From Marivita sp. (GTDB lineage Bacteria > Pseudomonadota > Alphaproteobacteria > Rhodobacterales > Rhodobacteraceae): a stretch of 64,000 bases of DNA. Shown in pieces: positions 25,938 through 35,060 of this stretch. The notes below the pieces were generated by a model. It ran no database searches. It had not been told where the DNA came from and saw only the letters and a list, made by a program, of their open reading frames with translations. The DNA lies in contig NZ_JAIPUT010000011.1 of the NCBI RefSeq assembly GCF_020055635.1, forward strand, positions 28,920 through 92,919. Reading direction: 5' to 3'. Position numbers and translations under genes: made by a program. Position 1 is the first letter of the stretch. Each line of letters begins with the position of its first letter.

Positions 25938-26939
25938 ATGAGCACCAAAGTCGCCATCAACGGATTTGGACGCATCGGCCGCAACATCCTGCGCGCGATC
26001 ATCGAATCCGGCCGCACCGATATCGAGGTCATCGCGATCAACGATCTGGGCCCGGTCGAGACCAATGCGCATCTGCTGCAATATGACAGCGTGCATGGCC
26101 GCTTCCCGGTCGAGGTCACGCATGACGATGACAGCATCGACGTGGGCCGCGGGCCGATCAAGGTGACGGCGATCCGCAATCCCGCTGACCTGCCCTGGTC
26201 GGATGTGGACGTGGTTCTGGAATGCACCGGCATCTTCACCAGCAAGGAGGCGTGCCAGGCGCATCTTGAGAACGGCGCAAGCCGGGTCCTGATCTCGGCC
26301 CCCGGCAAGGATGCTGACAAGACCATCGTCTACGGCGTCAACCATGACGCCCTGACCGCGGATGACCTGATCGTGTCGAACGCCTCCTGCACCACCAATT
26401 GCCTGTCGCCTGTGGCCTATGTGCTGAACAACACGATCGGCATCGAGCGGGGATTCATGACGACGATCCACTCCTATACCGGCGATCAGCCGACGCTGGA
26501 CACGATGCACAAGGATCTCTACCGCGCGCGCGCCGCAGCGCTCAGCATGATCCCGACCTCCACCGGGGCCGCCAAGGCCGTGGGCCTGGTGCTGCCCGAA
26601 CTGAACGGCAAGCTCGATGGCGTGGCGATCCGCGTGCCGACGCCCAACGTGTCGGTGGTCGATCTGACCTTCACCGCCGCGCGCGACACCACGGCCGAGG
26701 AAATCAACGACGCGATCCGCGCCGCCGCCGACGGGCCGCTCAAGGGCATCTTGGGCTATACCGACAAATCGCTGGTGTCGTCGGATTTCAACCACGATCC
26801 GCATTCGTCGATCTTTCACACCGACCAGACCAAGGTTCTGGATGGCAGGATGGTGCGCATCCTGAGCTGGTATGACAACGAATGGGGCTTTTCCAACCGC
26901 ATGGCCGATACCGCCGTGGCGATGGGCAAGCTGATCTGA
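25938..26939 (+). CDS. gap: glyceraldehyde-3-phosphate dehydrogenase, NAD-type
   Basis: A 333-residue type I GAPDH with [10 protein letters not shown], the NAD-specific aspartate in AINDLGP, catalytic Cys in [13 protein letters not shown], catalytic His in [10 protein letters not shown], and WYDNEWGF. The aspartate marks it as the likely glycolytic NAD enzyme, in contrast to the paralogue at 22613. The ATG follows CGAGGAGTCATCTA. A terminator follows the stop. Confidence 0.96.
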   Translation: MSTKVAINGFGRIGRNILRAIIESGRTDIEVIAINDLGPVETNAHLLQYDSVHGRFPVEVTHDDDSIDVGRGPIKVTAIRNPADLPWSDVDVVLECTGIFTSKEACQAHLENGASRVLISAPGKDADKTIVYGVNHDALTADDLIVSNASCTTNCLSPVAYVLNNTIGIERGFMTTIHSYTGDQPTLDTMHKDLYRARAAALSMIPTSTGAAKAVGLVLPELNGKLDGVAIRVPTPNVSVVDLTFTAARDTTAEEINDAIRAAADGPLKGILGYTDKSLVSSDFNHDPHSSIFHTDQTKVLDGRMVRILSWYDNEWGFSNRMADTAVAMGKLI

Positions 26940-26984
26940 TCGGCTTTTGACCCTTCCCTGACCAAAGCTGTGCAGGGCTTCGGC

Positions 26985-27013
26985 AGACGGGTGGGAAACT
27001 GCCCGTCTTTTTT
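26985..27013 (+). terminator. intrinsic terminator after gap (25938)
   Basis: Stem AGACGGG/CCCGTCT with a ten-base loop running into six Ts, 45 bases after the stop. Confidence 0.88.
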
Positions 27014-27117
27014 GCGTTTGATGTCCCGTTTCTCCGAGCCTTGCATGAGGTGCAGGGCGGCCTTTCCCATGTGTCAGTTGTGCCGCGACGCAGCATCCTT
27101 ATCTTCCCTTGTGAAGC

Positions 27118-27131
27118 TGTTAGCGCAAACC
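27118..27131. promoter_or_regulatory. LacI/CceR-type operator-like site ahead of a small gene
   Basis: TGTTAGCGCAAACC matches the TGTTANCGNTAACA palindrome at 12 of 14 positions, 42 bases before the start at 27173. It resembles the site at 22460 most closely. Confidence 0.5.
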
Positions 27132-27172
27132 GCGTTGCGGCACAGGACCATAAAGCACGGAAAGGACTGACC

Positions 27173-27337
27173 ATGGCCCATCTTATGTCTTCCCTGCGGA
27201 GCCGTCTTCAAAAGCGGGCCGCCTACCACCGGACTGTCCGGGAAATCCGGTCCATGCCGCTGGATGTGGCGCTGGATCTGGACATCCACCAGGACGATGC
27301 AGAAAAGATTGCGCAACGCGCGATCTACGGGCGCTGA
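27173..27337 (+). CDS. 54-residue DUF1127-like small protein
   Basis: A basic protein with an Arg-rich first half (SLRSRLQKRAAYHRTVREI) and a second half of the form LDVALDLDIHQDDAEKIAQRAIYG, which recalls the small DUF1127/YjiS proteins of alphaproteobacteria (R-x-L-x-x-L-x-D-x-x-L-x-D-I-G). Such proteins have been tied to phosphate and carbon metabolism and RNA turnover in some species. The ATG follows AAAGGACTGACC, a good ribosome-binding site. The operator-like site upstream suggests control together with the gap genes. Confidence 0.7.
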   Translation: MAHLMSSLRSRLQKRAAYHRTVREIRSMPLDVALDLDIHQDDAEKIAQRAIYGR

Positions 27338-27364
27338 CCGGCACGTTTGCCGACATGACAGGAC

Positions 27365-27390
27365 AAGCCGCGCACACCTGCGCGGCTTTT
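27365..27390. terminator. bidirectional terminator between small gene and coaD
   Basis: A 9-bp stem AAGCCGCGC/GCGCGGCTT with a six-base loop and TTTT after it on the plus strand. It sits between convergent genes and touches the end of coaD. Confidence 0.85.
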
Positions 27391-27391
27391 G

Positions 27392-27892
27392 TCAATTCTC
27401 GCCTTCGTATCTTTCGAGCAGGGCGCGACGCACCGGCGCGGTGACGAATTTCGACACGTCGCCCCCCAGCCGCGCGATTTCCTTGACCAGTTTGGACGCG
27501 ATGGCCTGATGCCGCGCCTCGGCCATCAGGAACACCGTCTCGATGCTGTCATCGAGGGCGCGGTTCATGCCGACCATCTGGAATTCATATTCGAAATCCG
27601 TCACCGCGCGCAGACCGCGAACGATGACCTGCGCGCCGACATCGCGCGCGCAGTCGATCAGCAGGTTCTCGAACGGGTGCACGACGATCTCGATGCCGGT
27701 CTGTTCCGACAGCGACACGCATTCGGCCTCGATCATCGCCACGCGTTCTTCCAGCGTGAACAGCGGGTTCTTGTCGCGATTGATCGCAACCCCCAGAACC
27801 AGCCTGTCGACCAGAACCGCCGCCCGGCGGATGATGTCGATATGGCCCATGGTGATCGGGTCGAAAGTCCCGGGATAAAGACCGATGCGCAT
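27392..27892 (-). CDS. coaD: phosphopantetheine adenylyltransferase
   Basis: CoaD makes dephospho-CoA from phosphopantetheine and ATP. The 166-residue length is typical. The nucleotidyltransferase motif GLYPGTFDPITMGHIDII (T/H-x-G-H) is at the N-terminus, and VRGLRAVTDFEYEFQM follows. The ATG giving MRIGLYPG is the family start; the in-frame sequence upstream is not needed. Confidence 0.96.
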   Translation of the reverse strand: MRIGLYPGTFDPITMGHIDIIRRAAVLVDRLVLGVAINRDKNPLFTLEERVAMIEAECVSLSEQTGIEIVVHPFENLLIDCARDVGAQVIVRGLRAVTDFEYEFQMVGMNRALDDSIETVFLMAEARHQAIASKLVKEIARLGGDVSKFVTAPVRRALLERYEGEN

Positions 27893-27975
27893 GGGCAATC
27901 TCCGGCGTGTCGTCAGGTTTTGCACATGTCTGGCATCAAAACCGTGGGAAGATCAAGCAGATGACCGATCCGGGG

Positions 27976-28410
27976 TCAGTGGCCCATGATCATGCCTTCC
28001 AGCGCATTGCGCTCCATCGCCAGTTCGGTCAGCCGCGCCTTGACCACGTCGCCGATGGTGATGAGACCCACCAGCTTGCCATCCTCGACCACCGGCACAT
28101 GGCGGAACCGGCCCTCGGTCATCTTGGCAAGGATGTCATCGGCATCGTCGTGGCGCTGGCAGGTGACAAGCTGCGAGGTCATGTAGCTTTCGGCCGGTTC
28201 GGACAGGCAGCTGGCGCCCCGGTTGGCCAGTTCGCGCACGATATCGCGTTCCGACAGGATGCCCAGTGCGGTCTCGTCGTCATTCGACACGACCACGGTC
28301 CCGATGCGCTTTTCGGTCAGGATTTTCGCCACGTCCGAAATCGAGGTTCCGGACTTGACGGTCACAACAGCATCCGTGGCCTTGCTCTTGAGAATGTGGT
28401 GAACTTGCAT
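27976..28410 (-). CDS. CBS-domain pair protein
   Basis: A 144-residue stand-alone pair of CBS domains (about residues 5-60 and 75-135; TEKRIGTVVVSNDDETALGILSERDIV and MTEGRFRHVPVVEDGKLVGLITIGDVV). Such proteins bind adenosyl nucleotides and modulate partners; the partner is unknown. The second domain carries the usual RHVPVVE core. Confidence 0.9.
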   Translation of the reverse strand: MQVHHILKSKATDAVVTVKSGTSISDVAKILTEKRIGTVVVSNDDETALGILSERDIVRELANRGASCLSEPAESYMTSQLVTCQRHDDADDILAKMTEGRFRHVPVVEDGKLVGLITIGDVVKARLTELAMERNALEGMIMGH

Positions 28411-28473
28411 GGTATTTCCTCCGGTCCCTGTGCCCTTTCAGCGTCATCACTGGCCGCTGTTCTGTCAAGTGTT

Positions 28474-29367
28474 TCAAAGCAGCGCCTCCAATCGCGCGAC
28501 CTCTGCGCGCACGCCCTGCGCCAGAGCGGTGGCAAAGCGGGTGATCCGGTCAAGCCGGCGGTCCTCGGCATGGCGCACGAGGTAGAAGCTGCGGGTGAAG
28601 GACAGCGCGTCCGTCAGAACGCGGCTGACACCCGGCGCAAAGGGCAGCGCGAAATCATGCGCGATGCCGATGCCACCATGCTGGCGCAGGAGCTGGATCT
28701 GCACCGAGGCCGAGTTCGACGCCAGCGCGACCCGGTCGAGCGCCAGATCGCTGAGGTAATCCAGTTCCTTGTCGAAAATCATGTCGGGGATATAGCCGAC
28801 GATCCGGTGCTGGTGCAGATCCTCTGGCGTGGTCAGGCGCGGCGCGGTGGTCAGGTAGGTCTGGCTGGCGGCAAGGTGCAGCTTGTAATCGGTGATCCGT
28901 TGATACGACAGCCGCGAGGCGGTGGGCGGGCTGACCGTGATCGCCATGTCCGCCTCGCGCCGTGACAGGTTCACGACCCGGGGCAGCGCCACGATCTGCA
29001 GATCCAGATCGGGATTGGCCTTGGCCAGATCGGCGAAAACCCGCGGGAGCACGAAATTTGCGCAGCCATCGGGCGCACCGATGCGGATCTGACCGGTCAG
29101 GCTGCCGGCCTCTCCGGTCAGGACCGATCGCGCGCCCTGCATCGCCTGTTCGGCGCGTTCGGCATGGTCGATCAGCCGCGTGCCCGCTTCGGTCAGGGTA
29201 TAGCCTTGCGGGCTCTTGGCAAAAAGCGCCTGCCCGATGGCATCTTCCAGCCGCGCGACGCGACGGCCGACCGTGGCGGGGTCCATGCGCAGCGCACGGC
29301 CCGCCCCGGACAGGGTTTCGCTGCGCGCGACGGACAGGAAAATCCGCAGGTCATCCCAGCTTTGCAC
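28474..29367 (-). CDS. LysR-family transcriptional regulator
   Basis: A 297-residue LysR regulator: N-terminal winged helix (LRIFLSVARSETLSGAGRALRMDPATVGRRVARLEDAIG; longest word given in parts) and a C-terminal substrate-binding domain (IRIGAPDGCANFVLPRVFADLA). The GTG start giving VQSWDDLR is fixed by AAAGGA six bases upstream and matches the LysR N-terminus. It is divergent from mmsA with a 98-base shared region, so it probably controls methylmalonate-semialdehyde dehydrogenase. Confidence 0.9.
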   Translation of the reverse strand: MQSWDDLRIFLSVARSETLSGAGRALRMDPATVGRRVARLEDAIGQALFAKSPQGYTLTEAGTRLIDHAERAEQAMQGARSVLTGEAGSLTGQIRIGAPDGCANFVLPRVFADLAKANPDLDLQIVALPRVVNLSRREADMAITVSPPTASRLSYQRITDYKLHLAASQTYLTTAPRLTTPEDLHQHRIVGYIPDMIFDKELDYLSDLALDRVALASNSASVQIQLLRQHGGIGIAHDFALPFAPGVSRVLTDALSFTRSFYLVRHAEDRRLDRITRFATALAQGVRAEVARLEALL

Positions 29368-29377
29368 GGCAGATCCT

Positions 29378-29433
29378 TTGCATTTTTGCAAAACGTATTT
29401 GGGATATTGCCTCTTTGATCCGCATTTTTGCAA
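29378..29433. promoter_or_regulatory. paired operator-like repeats between LysR gene and mmsA
   Basis: GCATTTTTGCAA occurs twice as a perfect direct repeat (29380-29391 and 29422-29433), 42 bases apart, four helical turns. The first copy extends to TTGCA-TTTT-TGCAA (29378-29391), a palindrome. This placement in a divergent LysR region fits a regulator recognition and activation site pair. Confidence 0.65.
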
Positions 29434-29465
29434 GGCTATGCTACGTTCAAAATGGGAGATTGATC

Positions 29466-30965
29466 ATGAAAGAGTTGACGCATTTCATCAACGGCACGCA
29501 TGTCAACGGAACGTCCGGGAATTTCGGCGACGTCTACAACCCGGCCACCGGCGAGGTTCAGGCCAGGCTGCCGCTGGCCACACCCGCCGAGGTGTCCAAG
29601 GCCGTCGAGGACGCGGCGCAGGCGCAGGTCGCCTGGGGCGCCACCAACCCGCAGCGTCGCGCGCGGGTGATGATGAAGATGGTCGCGCTGATGAACCGTG
29701 ACATGGATATTCTGGCCGAGGCGCTGAGCCGCGAACACGGCAAGACGCTGCCTGACGCCAAGGGCGATCTTCAGCGCGGTCTCGAAGTGATCGAATACTG
29801 CATCGGCGCACCGCAGATGCTCAAGGGTGAATACACCGACGACGCCGGCCCCGGCATAGACATGTATTCCATGCGTCAGCCTCTGGGTGTGGTGGCCTCC
29901 ATCATGCCGTTCAACTTTCCGGCGATGATGCCGCTCTGGCATGTCGGCCCGGCACTCGCCTGCGGCAACGCGGTTGTGCTGAAACCGTCCGAGCGTGACC
30001 CCTCGGTGCCGCTGATGCTGGCGGAACTGTTTGTCGAGGCCGGTCTGCCCAAAGGTGTGTTCCAGGTCGTGAACGGTACCAAGGAAGCGGTCGATACGCT
30101 GCTGGATCACGAGATCATCCAGGGCGTGTCCTTTGTCGGCTCCACCCCGATTGCGCAATACATCTACAGCCGCGCCACCGCGAACGGCAAGCGCGCGCAG
30201 TGTTTCGGCGGTGCCAAGAACCACCTGATCGTCATGCCGGATGCCGACATGGACCAGGCCGCCGACGCGCTGATCGGTGCGGGCTTTGGCGCGGCCGGCG
30301 AACGCTGCATGGCGGTGTCGGTTGCTGTGCCCGTGGGCGAGGAAACCGCCGATCGTCTGATCGGCGCGCTGGTGCCCCGGATCGAGAAACTGCGCGTGGC
30401 CCCCTATACCGATGGCGATGACGTGGATTTCGGCCCTGTGGTGACCCGCGAAGCCAAGGAACGCATCCTTGGCCTGATCCAGTCCGGTGTCGATCAGGGT
30501 GCCGAACTGGTGGTCGACAACCGCGATTTCAAACTTCAGGGCTATGAAAACGGCTTTTTCGTTGGTCCGCATCTGTTTGACCGGGTGACGCCGGATATGG
30601 ACATCTACAAGCAGGAGATCTTTGGCCCCGTGCTGTCCACCGTGCGCGCCGGGTCTTACGAAGAGGCGCTCAAGCTGGCGATGGACCACGAATACGGCAA
30701 CGGCACCGCGATCTTTACCCGCGACGGCGACACCGCCCGCGATTTCGCGCACCGGGTGAATATCGGCATGGTGGGCATCAACGTGCCGATCCCGGTGCCG
30801 CTGGCCTATCACACCTTCGGCGGCTGGAAGAAATCCATGTTCGGCGATCTGAACCAGCATGGCCCTGACAGCTTCAAGTTCTACACCCGCACCAAGACGA
30901 TCACCTCGCGCTGGCCGTCGGGGATCAAGGAAGGCGGCGAGTTCAACTTCAAAGCCATGGATTGA
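29466..30965 (+). CDS. mmsA: CoA-acylating methylmalonate-semialdehyde dehydrogenase
   Basis: A 499-residue aldehyde dehydrogenase that converts (methyl)malonate semialdehyde to propionyl-CoA or acetyl-CoA in valine and related catabolism. Landmarks are MPFNFPAMMPLWHVGPALACGN, GSTPIAQYIYSRA, FGGAKNHLIVMPDAD and the catalytic Cys in GERCMAVS; the general-base Glu of ordinary aldehyde dehydrogenases is absent, as expected for the CoA-dependent type. The ATG follows GGGAGATTGATC. The other valine genes lie 1.8 kb downstream. Confidence 0.95.
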   Translation: MKELTHFINGTHVNGTSGNFGDVYNPATGEVQARLPLATPAEVSKAVEDAAQAQVAWGATNPQRRARVMMKMVALMNRDMDILAEALSREHGKTLPDAKGDLQRGLEVIEYCIGAPQMLKGEYTDDAGPGIDMYSMRQPLGVVASIMPFNFPAMMPLWHVGPALACGNAVVLKPSERDPSVPLMLAELFVEAGLPKGVFQVVNGTKEAVDTLLDHEIIQGVSFVGSTPIAQYIYSRATANGKRAQCFGGAKNHLIVMPDADMDQAADALIGAGFGAAGERCMAVSVAVPVGEETADRLIGALVPRIEKLRVAPYTDGDDVDFGPVVTREAKERILGLIQSGVDQGAELVVDNRDFKLQGYENGFFVGPHLFDRVTPDMDIYKQEIFGPVLSTVRAGSYEEALKLAMDHEYGNGTAIFTRDGDTARDFAHRVNIGMVGINVPIPVPLAYHTFGGWKKSMFGDLNQHGPDSFKFYTRTKTITSRWPSGIKEGGEFNFKAMD

Positions 30966-30986
30966 TTTTTTTGCGCAAATACCCGA

Positions 30987-31012
30987 AACATGGCGGGATG
31001 CTTCGCCATGTT
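30987..31012. repeat. hairpin after mmsA
   Basis: Perfect 9-bp arms AACATGGCG/CGCCATGTT around eight bases, 21 bases after the mmsA stop and just before the next gene. No T-run follows, so it may protect the mmsA mRNA end rather than terminate. Confidence 0.6.
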
Positions 31013-31023
31013 CCAGGTTTGCG

Positions 31024-31455
31024 ATGCCGGTGACTGTCCAGATCCTTCCGGACTACAATCTGGTCTATGTCCGCTTTTGGGGCGTCTTGCGGGTAGAGGA
31101 AACCGCGGCCGCGCTGGCCGCGTTCGCCAGGAACCCGCAATGCCGCCCCGGCCAGCGGCACCTGGTCGACCTGACGCGGCTGACCGATATCGAACGCAAT
31201 TACCCCAAGCTGATGGAGCTGGAGGCCAGCAAGGTCGAGATGCTGGCCGGCACCGGAATCGAGACCTTCATGGTCTACCTCGCCAATACCCCGATCGGGC
31301 GGCGAGCGACCAACATGGGCAGGAACGGCTGGCCGCCGGAATGCGGCGTTGTCGCGATCGGGCTGGAAAACGAGGACGACGCACTGTTCGCGTTGGGCCT
31401 GCCGTTCCGCAGCATCGCCGACATGCTGGCGCACAGCACCGCCATCAACACCTGA
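31024..31455 (+). CDS. 143-residue protein of unknown function (SpoIIAA-like fold possible)
   Basis: Begins MPVTVQILPDYNLVYVRFWGVL, then VEETAAALAAFARNPQCRPGQRHL, VDLTRLTDI and a long helix. The alternation of strand, helix and the 'H-L-V-D-L-T-R-L' strand resembles STAS/SpoIIAA-like proteins of Rhodobacteraceae, but I cannot assign it firmly. No signal peptide. The start is the first ATG after the hairpin; no strong ribosome-binding site is seen. It separates mmsA from ybdK. Confidence 0.65.
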   Translation: MPVTVQILPDYNLVYVRFWGVLRVEETAAALAAFARNPQCRPGQRHLVDLTRLTDIERNYPKLMELEASKVEMLAGTGIETFMVYLANTPIGRRATNMGRNGWPPECGVVAIGLENEDDALFALGLPFRSIADMLAHSTAINT

Positions 31456-31569
31456 CGCGCCGCCACGGCGGCTCCGGCACCCGAAGGGACGCCACGATGC
31501 GGCCACAACAGGTTTTGCTTTTTCGCTTCGCCCGGGCCATTTTGCCAGAACGCAATCGGGAGAGGTGCC

Positions 31570-32697
31570 ATGCGGGAACCTGAATTCACCATCGGGATCG
31601 AAGAGGAATACCTGCTTGTCGATCTCGACAGCTTTGCGCTGGCCGAGGCGCCCGACGGGTTGATGGAAGCCTGCGCGGCGGAACTGGAAGACCAGGTCAG
31701 CCCGGAATTCCTGCAATGCCAGATCGAGATCGGCACCAAGGTCTGCGCCGATATCGACGCCGCGCGCGAAGATCTCAAGCGGCTGCGCAGCACGGTGGCG
31801 CGCTGCGCCAGGGACCACAACCTCGCCCCGATCGCGGCCTCGTGCCATCCCTTCGGAGACTGGAAGAACCAGCACCACACCAACAAGAGCCGCTACAACG
31901 ACTTGCAGGATGCGCTGGGGGGCGTGGTGCGTCGGATGCTGATCTGCGGCATGCATGTGCATGTGGGTCTGGACGACGATGCGCTGCGCGCCGACCTGAT
32001 GGGGCAGATGGCGTATTTCCTGCCCCATCTGCTGGCTTTGTCCACCTCTTCGCCGTTCTGGCAGGGGCAGGATACCGGGCTTGCCTCCTACCGGATCTCG
32101 GTCTTCGACAACCTGCCCCGCACCGGGTTGCCGCCGACCTTCGACAATTGGGAGGACTACCAGCGCTCGGTGCAGGTTCTGATCGACCTGGGGGTGATCG
32201 AGGACAGTTCCAAGATCTGGTGGGATCTGCGCCCGTCGCACAGTTTCCCGACCCTCGAGACCCGGATCATGGATGTGCAGCCGCGGCTCGAGAACACGTT
32301 GACGCTGGCGGCGATCAACCAGTGCCTGATGCGGATGCTGTGGCGGCTCCGGGTGCGCAACCAGCGCTGGCGGCGCTACGATCCGTTCCTGATCGCGGAA
32401 AACCGCTGGCGGGCGCAACGCTACGGCGTGACCGACGGCCTGATCGATTTCGGCCGCGGCGAGATCGTGCCGATGCCCGAGTTGATCGAAGAGTTGATCG
32501 TCCTGCTGGAAGAGGACGCGGGTATCCTGCGCTGCTGGCAGGAGCTTGAAAACAGCCGCGATCTTGTCGGGTCGGGCAACGCCACCCTGCGCCAGCGCGC
32601 CGTGGCCCGCGCCGCCAGGGAGGCCGGACAGGATACCGACGGCCAGATGCGCGCCGTGGTCAGCCATCTGGTCGAAGCCTTTCACGACGGGCTTTGA
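31570..32697 (+). CDS. ybdK: YbdK-type carboxylate-amine ligase (glutamate-cysteine ligase 2 family)
   Basis: The 375-residue protein shows the GCS2 signature [19 protein letters not shown] at the N-terminus, then [23 protein letters not shown] and the C-terminal [12 protein letters not shown]. Family members have weak glutamate-cysteine ligase activity; the physiological product is often unknown. The ATG follows GGGAGAGGTGCC. It lies between mmsA and the acyl-CoA dehydrogenase, with no metabolic link that I can see. Confidence 0.92.
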   Translation: MREPEFTIGIEEEYLLVDLDSFALAEAPDGLMEACAAELEDQVSPEFLQCQIEIGTKVCADIDAAREDLKRLRSTVARCARDHNLAPIAASCHPFGDWKNQHHTNKSRYNDLQDALGGVVRRMLICGMHVHVGLDDDALRADLMGQMAYFLPHLLALSTSSPFWQGQDTGLASYRISVFDNLPRTGLPPTFDNWEDYQRSVQVLIDLGVIEDSSKIWWDLRPSHSFPTLETRIMDVQPRLENTLTLAAINQCLMRMLWRLRVRNQRWRRYDPFLIAENRWRAQRYGVTDGLIDFGRGEIVPMPELIEELIVLLEEDAGILRCWQELENSRDLVGSGNATLRQRAVARAAREAGQDTDGQMRAVVSHLVEAFHDGL

Positions 32698-32771
32698 CCC
32701 CTTGCAAAACTCGTGAAACAGTTGGAAATTAAACAAGTGTTCAATTCACGACCCGAGGGAGGAGCGTCGCG

Positions 32772-33911
32772 ATGGATTTTGCCCTGACCGAAGAACAGAC
32801 CGCGATTTTCGAAATGGCCCATGCGTTCGGGCAGGAACATATCGCGCCATTTGCCCGCGACTGGGAGGCACAGGGCACGATCCCCAGGGACCTGTGGCCG
32901 CAGGTCGGCGCGCTGGGTCTGGCGGGCATCTACGTGTCCGAAGACAGCGGCGGCACCGGGCTGAACCGGCTCGACGCGACGCTGGTCTTCGAGGCGCTAT
33001 CGATGGCCTGCCCGTCGGTCGCGGCCTTTTTGTCGATCCACAACATGTGCGCCAAGATGATCGACGCCTTCGGCAGCGACGAGGTCAAGGCGCGGGTGCT
33101 GCCCAGGGCGCTGCGCATGGAAACGGTGCTGAGCTATTGCCTGACCGAACCGGGCAGCGGGTCGGACGCGGCGGCGCTCAAGACCCGCGCCGAACGGACC
33201 AACGAAGGCTACACGCTGAACGGCACCAAGGCGTTCATCTCGGGGGGCGGCTACTCCGACCTTTATGTCGCCATGGTGCGCACGGGCGAAGATGGCCCCA
33301 AGGGCGTGTCGGCGGTGCTGGTCGAGGATGGCACACCGGGGCTGAGCTATGGCGGGCTCGAGGACAAGATGGGCTGGCGGTCGCAGCCGACGCGACAGGT
33401 GCAGTTCGACGAGTGTCGCATTCCGGCCGAGAACCTGATCGGCGAGGAGGGCCGCGGCTTTGCCTACGCGATGGCCGGGCTGGATGGCGGGCGGCTCAAC
33501 ATCTCGGCCTGTTCGCTGGGCGCGGCGCAGGCGGGGCTCGATGCGACGGTCGCCTACATGGCCGAGCGAAAGGCCTTCGGCAAATCCATCGACCAGTTCC
33601 AGGCCCTGCAATTCCGGCTGGCCGACATGGAGATCGAGCTTCAGGCCGCCCGCACCTTTCTGCGGCAGGCGGCGTGGAAGCTGGACACCGGTGCGCCCGA
33701 CGCCACCAAGTTCTGCGCCATGGCCAAGGCCTTCGTGACCGAAACCGGCAGCAAGGTGGTGGACCAGTGCCTGCAACTGCATGGCGGCTATGGCTACCTT
33801 GCCGATTACGGCATCGAAAAGCTGGTCCGCGACCTGCGCGTGCATCAGATCCTCGAAGGGACGAACGAGATCATGCGCCTGATCGTGGCGCGCCAGATGC
33901 TTGCCAGATAG
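32772..33911 (+). CDS. acyl-CoA dehydrogenase (isobutyryl-CoA dehydrogenase type)
   Basis: A 379-residue FAD enzyme. Landmarks are YCLTEPGSGSDAAALKTRA, FISGGGYSDLYVAMVRTG, RKAFGKSIDQFQALQFRLADM and LQLHGGYGYLADYGIEKLVRDLR, with the catalytic Glu in LEGTNEIMRLIVARQML. The neighbours (hydroxyisobutyryl-CoA hydrolase and mmsB) make isobutyryl-CoA the likely substrate in valine breakdown. GGGAGGAG precedes the ATG. Confidence 0.93.
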   Translation: MDFALTEEQTAIFEMAHAFGQEHIAPFARDWEAQGTIPRDLWPQVGALGLAGIYVSEDSGGTGLNRLDATLVFEALSMACPSVAAFLSIHNMCAKMIDAFGSDEVKARVLPRALRMETVLSYCLTEPGSGSDAAALKTRAERTNEGYTLNGTKAFISGGGYSDLYVAMVRTGEDGPKGVSAVLVEDGTPGLSYGGLEDKMGWRSQPTRQVQFDECRIPAENLIGEEGRGFAYAMAGLDGGRLNISACSLGAAQAGLDATVAYMAERKAFGKSIDQFQALQFRLADMEIELQAARTFLRQAAWKLDTGAPDATKFCAMAKAFVTETGSKVVDQCLQLHGGYGYLADYGIEKLVRDLRVHQILEGTNEIMRLIVARQMLAR

Positions 33912-34010
33912 GCAGGACACAGGTTTCCTTGGGCTCCAGATACCTCGGGGGTGCGGCCCGCAGGGCCGACGGAGCAGCGCCCCCTGCCCCCAGATCACAG
34001 GCAGACAGAC

Positions 34011-35060
34011 ATGACAGATATCGACATCCGCAAGGACGGCCCCGCCGGACGGATCACCCTGCAACGCCCCAAGGCGCTCAACGCGCTGACCTACGAAATG
34101 TGCCTTGCCATCGAGGACGCGCTCTGGACCTGGCGGGCCGATCCGACGATCCGGCTGGTGCTGATCGACGCCGAGGGCGACAAGGCGTTCTGCGCCGGCG
34201 GTGACATCGCCGAGATGTACGCCACCGGCACAGCAGGCGATTTTGCCTATGGCCAGCGGTTCTGGCGCGACGAATACCGGATGAACGCGCTGATCGCGGA
34301 ATATCCCAAACCGGTGGTCAGCTTCCTGCAGGGCTACACGATGGGCGGCGGTGTCGGCGTAGGCTGTCACGGCTCGCACCGGGTGGTGGGCGACAGCAGC
34401 CGGATCGCCATGCCGGAATGCGGCATCGGGCTGATCCCCGATGTCGGCGGGTCGTACCTGCTGGCGCGCGCGCCGGGACGGCTCGGAGAATACCTGGGCC
34501 TGACGACCGATCGCATGGGCCCCGGCGACGCCATCCATGTCGGGTTCGCCGATCTTTACCTGCCGGAAGACCGGTGGAACAGCGTGAAGGCGGCGCTCTG
34601 TACCGATGGCACCGTGACTGCGTTGACCAAGGCGGCACAGCCTGCGCCGGAGTCGCCGTTGACGTCGGCACAGGCACAGATCGACGCGCTTTTCGCCGCC
34701 CGGACCCTGAGCGGGATCGTGACCGCGTTGCAAGCCGATGGCAGCGACGTCGCGCAGGAGGCGCTGCGCAAGATGGCGCGCAATGCACCGCTGTCGATGG
34801 CCTGCACGGTCGAGATCCTGCACCGGTTGCGGGTTGAAGGGCTCGACATCCGGAGCGCGCTTGACCTGGAATACCGGTTCACCTCGCGGTCGATGGACAA
34901 GGGCGATTTCATCGAAGGCATCCGCGCGGCGATCATCGACAAGGACAAGTCACCCAAATGGACACATGCGCTTGAAGGGGTGCCTGCCGAGGACCTGTCC
35001 GCTATGCTGCGACCGGTGACCGGAGAGGCACTGACATTCGAGCGGAAGGAGGACTCATGA
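34011..35060 (+). CDS. 3-hydroxyisobutyryl-CoA hydrolase (enoyl-CoA hydratase/isomerase family)
   Basis: A 349-residue crotonase-fold protein. The hydrolase branch is shown by the length and by KAFCAGGDIAEMYA, LQGYTMGGGVGVGCHGSHRVV (oxyanion hole), AMPECGIGLIPDVGGSYLLARAPG and the C-terminal DLEYRFTSR. It splits 3-hydroxyisobutyryl-CoA to the free acid that MmsB then oxidises. The stop overlaps the mmsB start (ATGA). Confidence 0.93.
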   Translation: MTDIDIRKDGPAGRITLQRPKALNALTYEMCLAIEDALWTWRADPTIRLVLIDAEGDKAFCAGGDIAEMYATGTAGDFAYGQRFWRDEYRMNALIAEYPKPVVSFLQGYTMGGGVGVGCHGSHRVVGDSSRIAMPECGIGLIPDVGGSYLLARAPGRLGEYLGLTTDRMGPGDAIHVGFADLYLPEDRWNSVKAALCTDGTVTALTKAAQPAPESPLTSAQAQIDALFAARTLSGIVTALQADGSDVAQEALRKMARNAPLSMACTVEILHRLRVEGLDIRSALDLEYRFTSRSMDKGDFIEGIRAAIIDKDKSPKWTHALEGVPAEDLSAMLRPVTGEALTFERKEDS

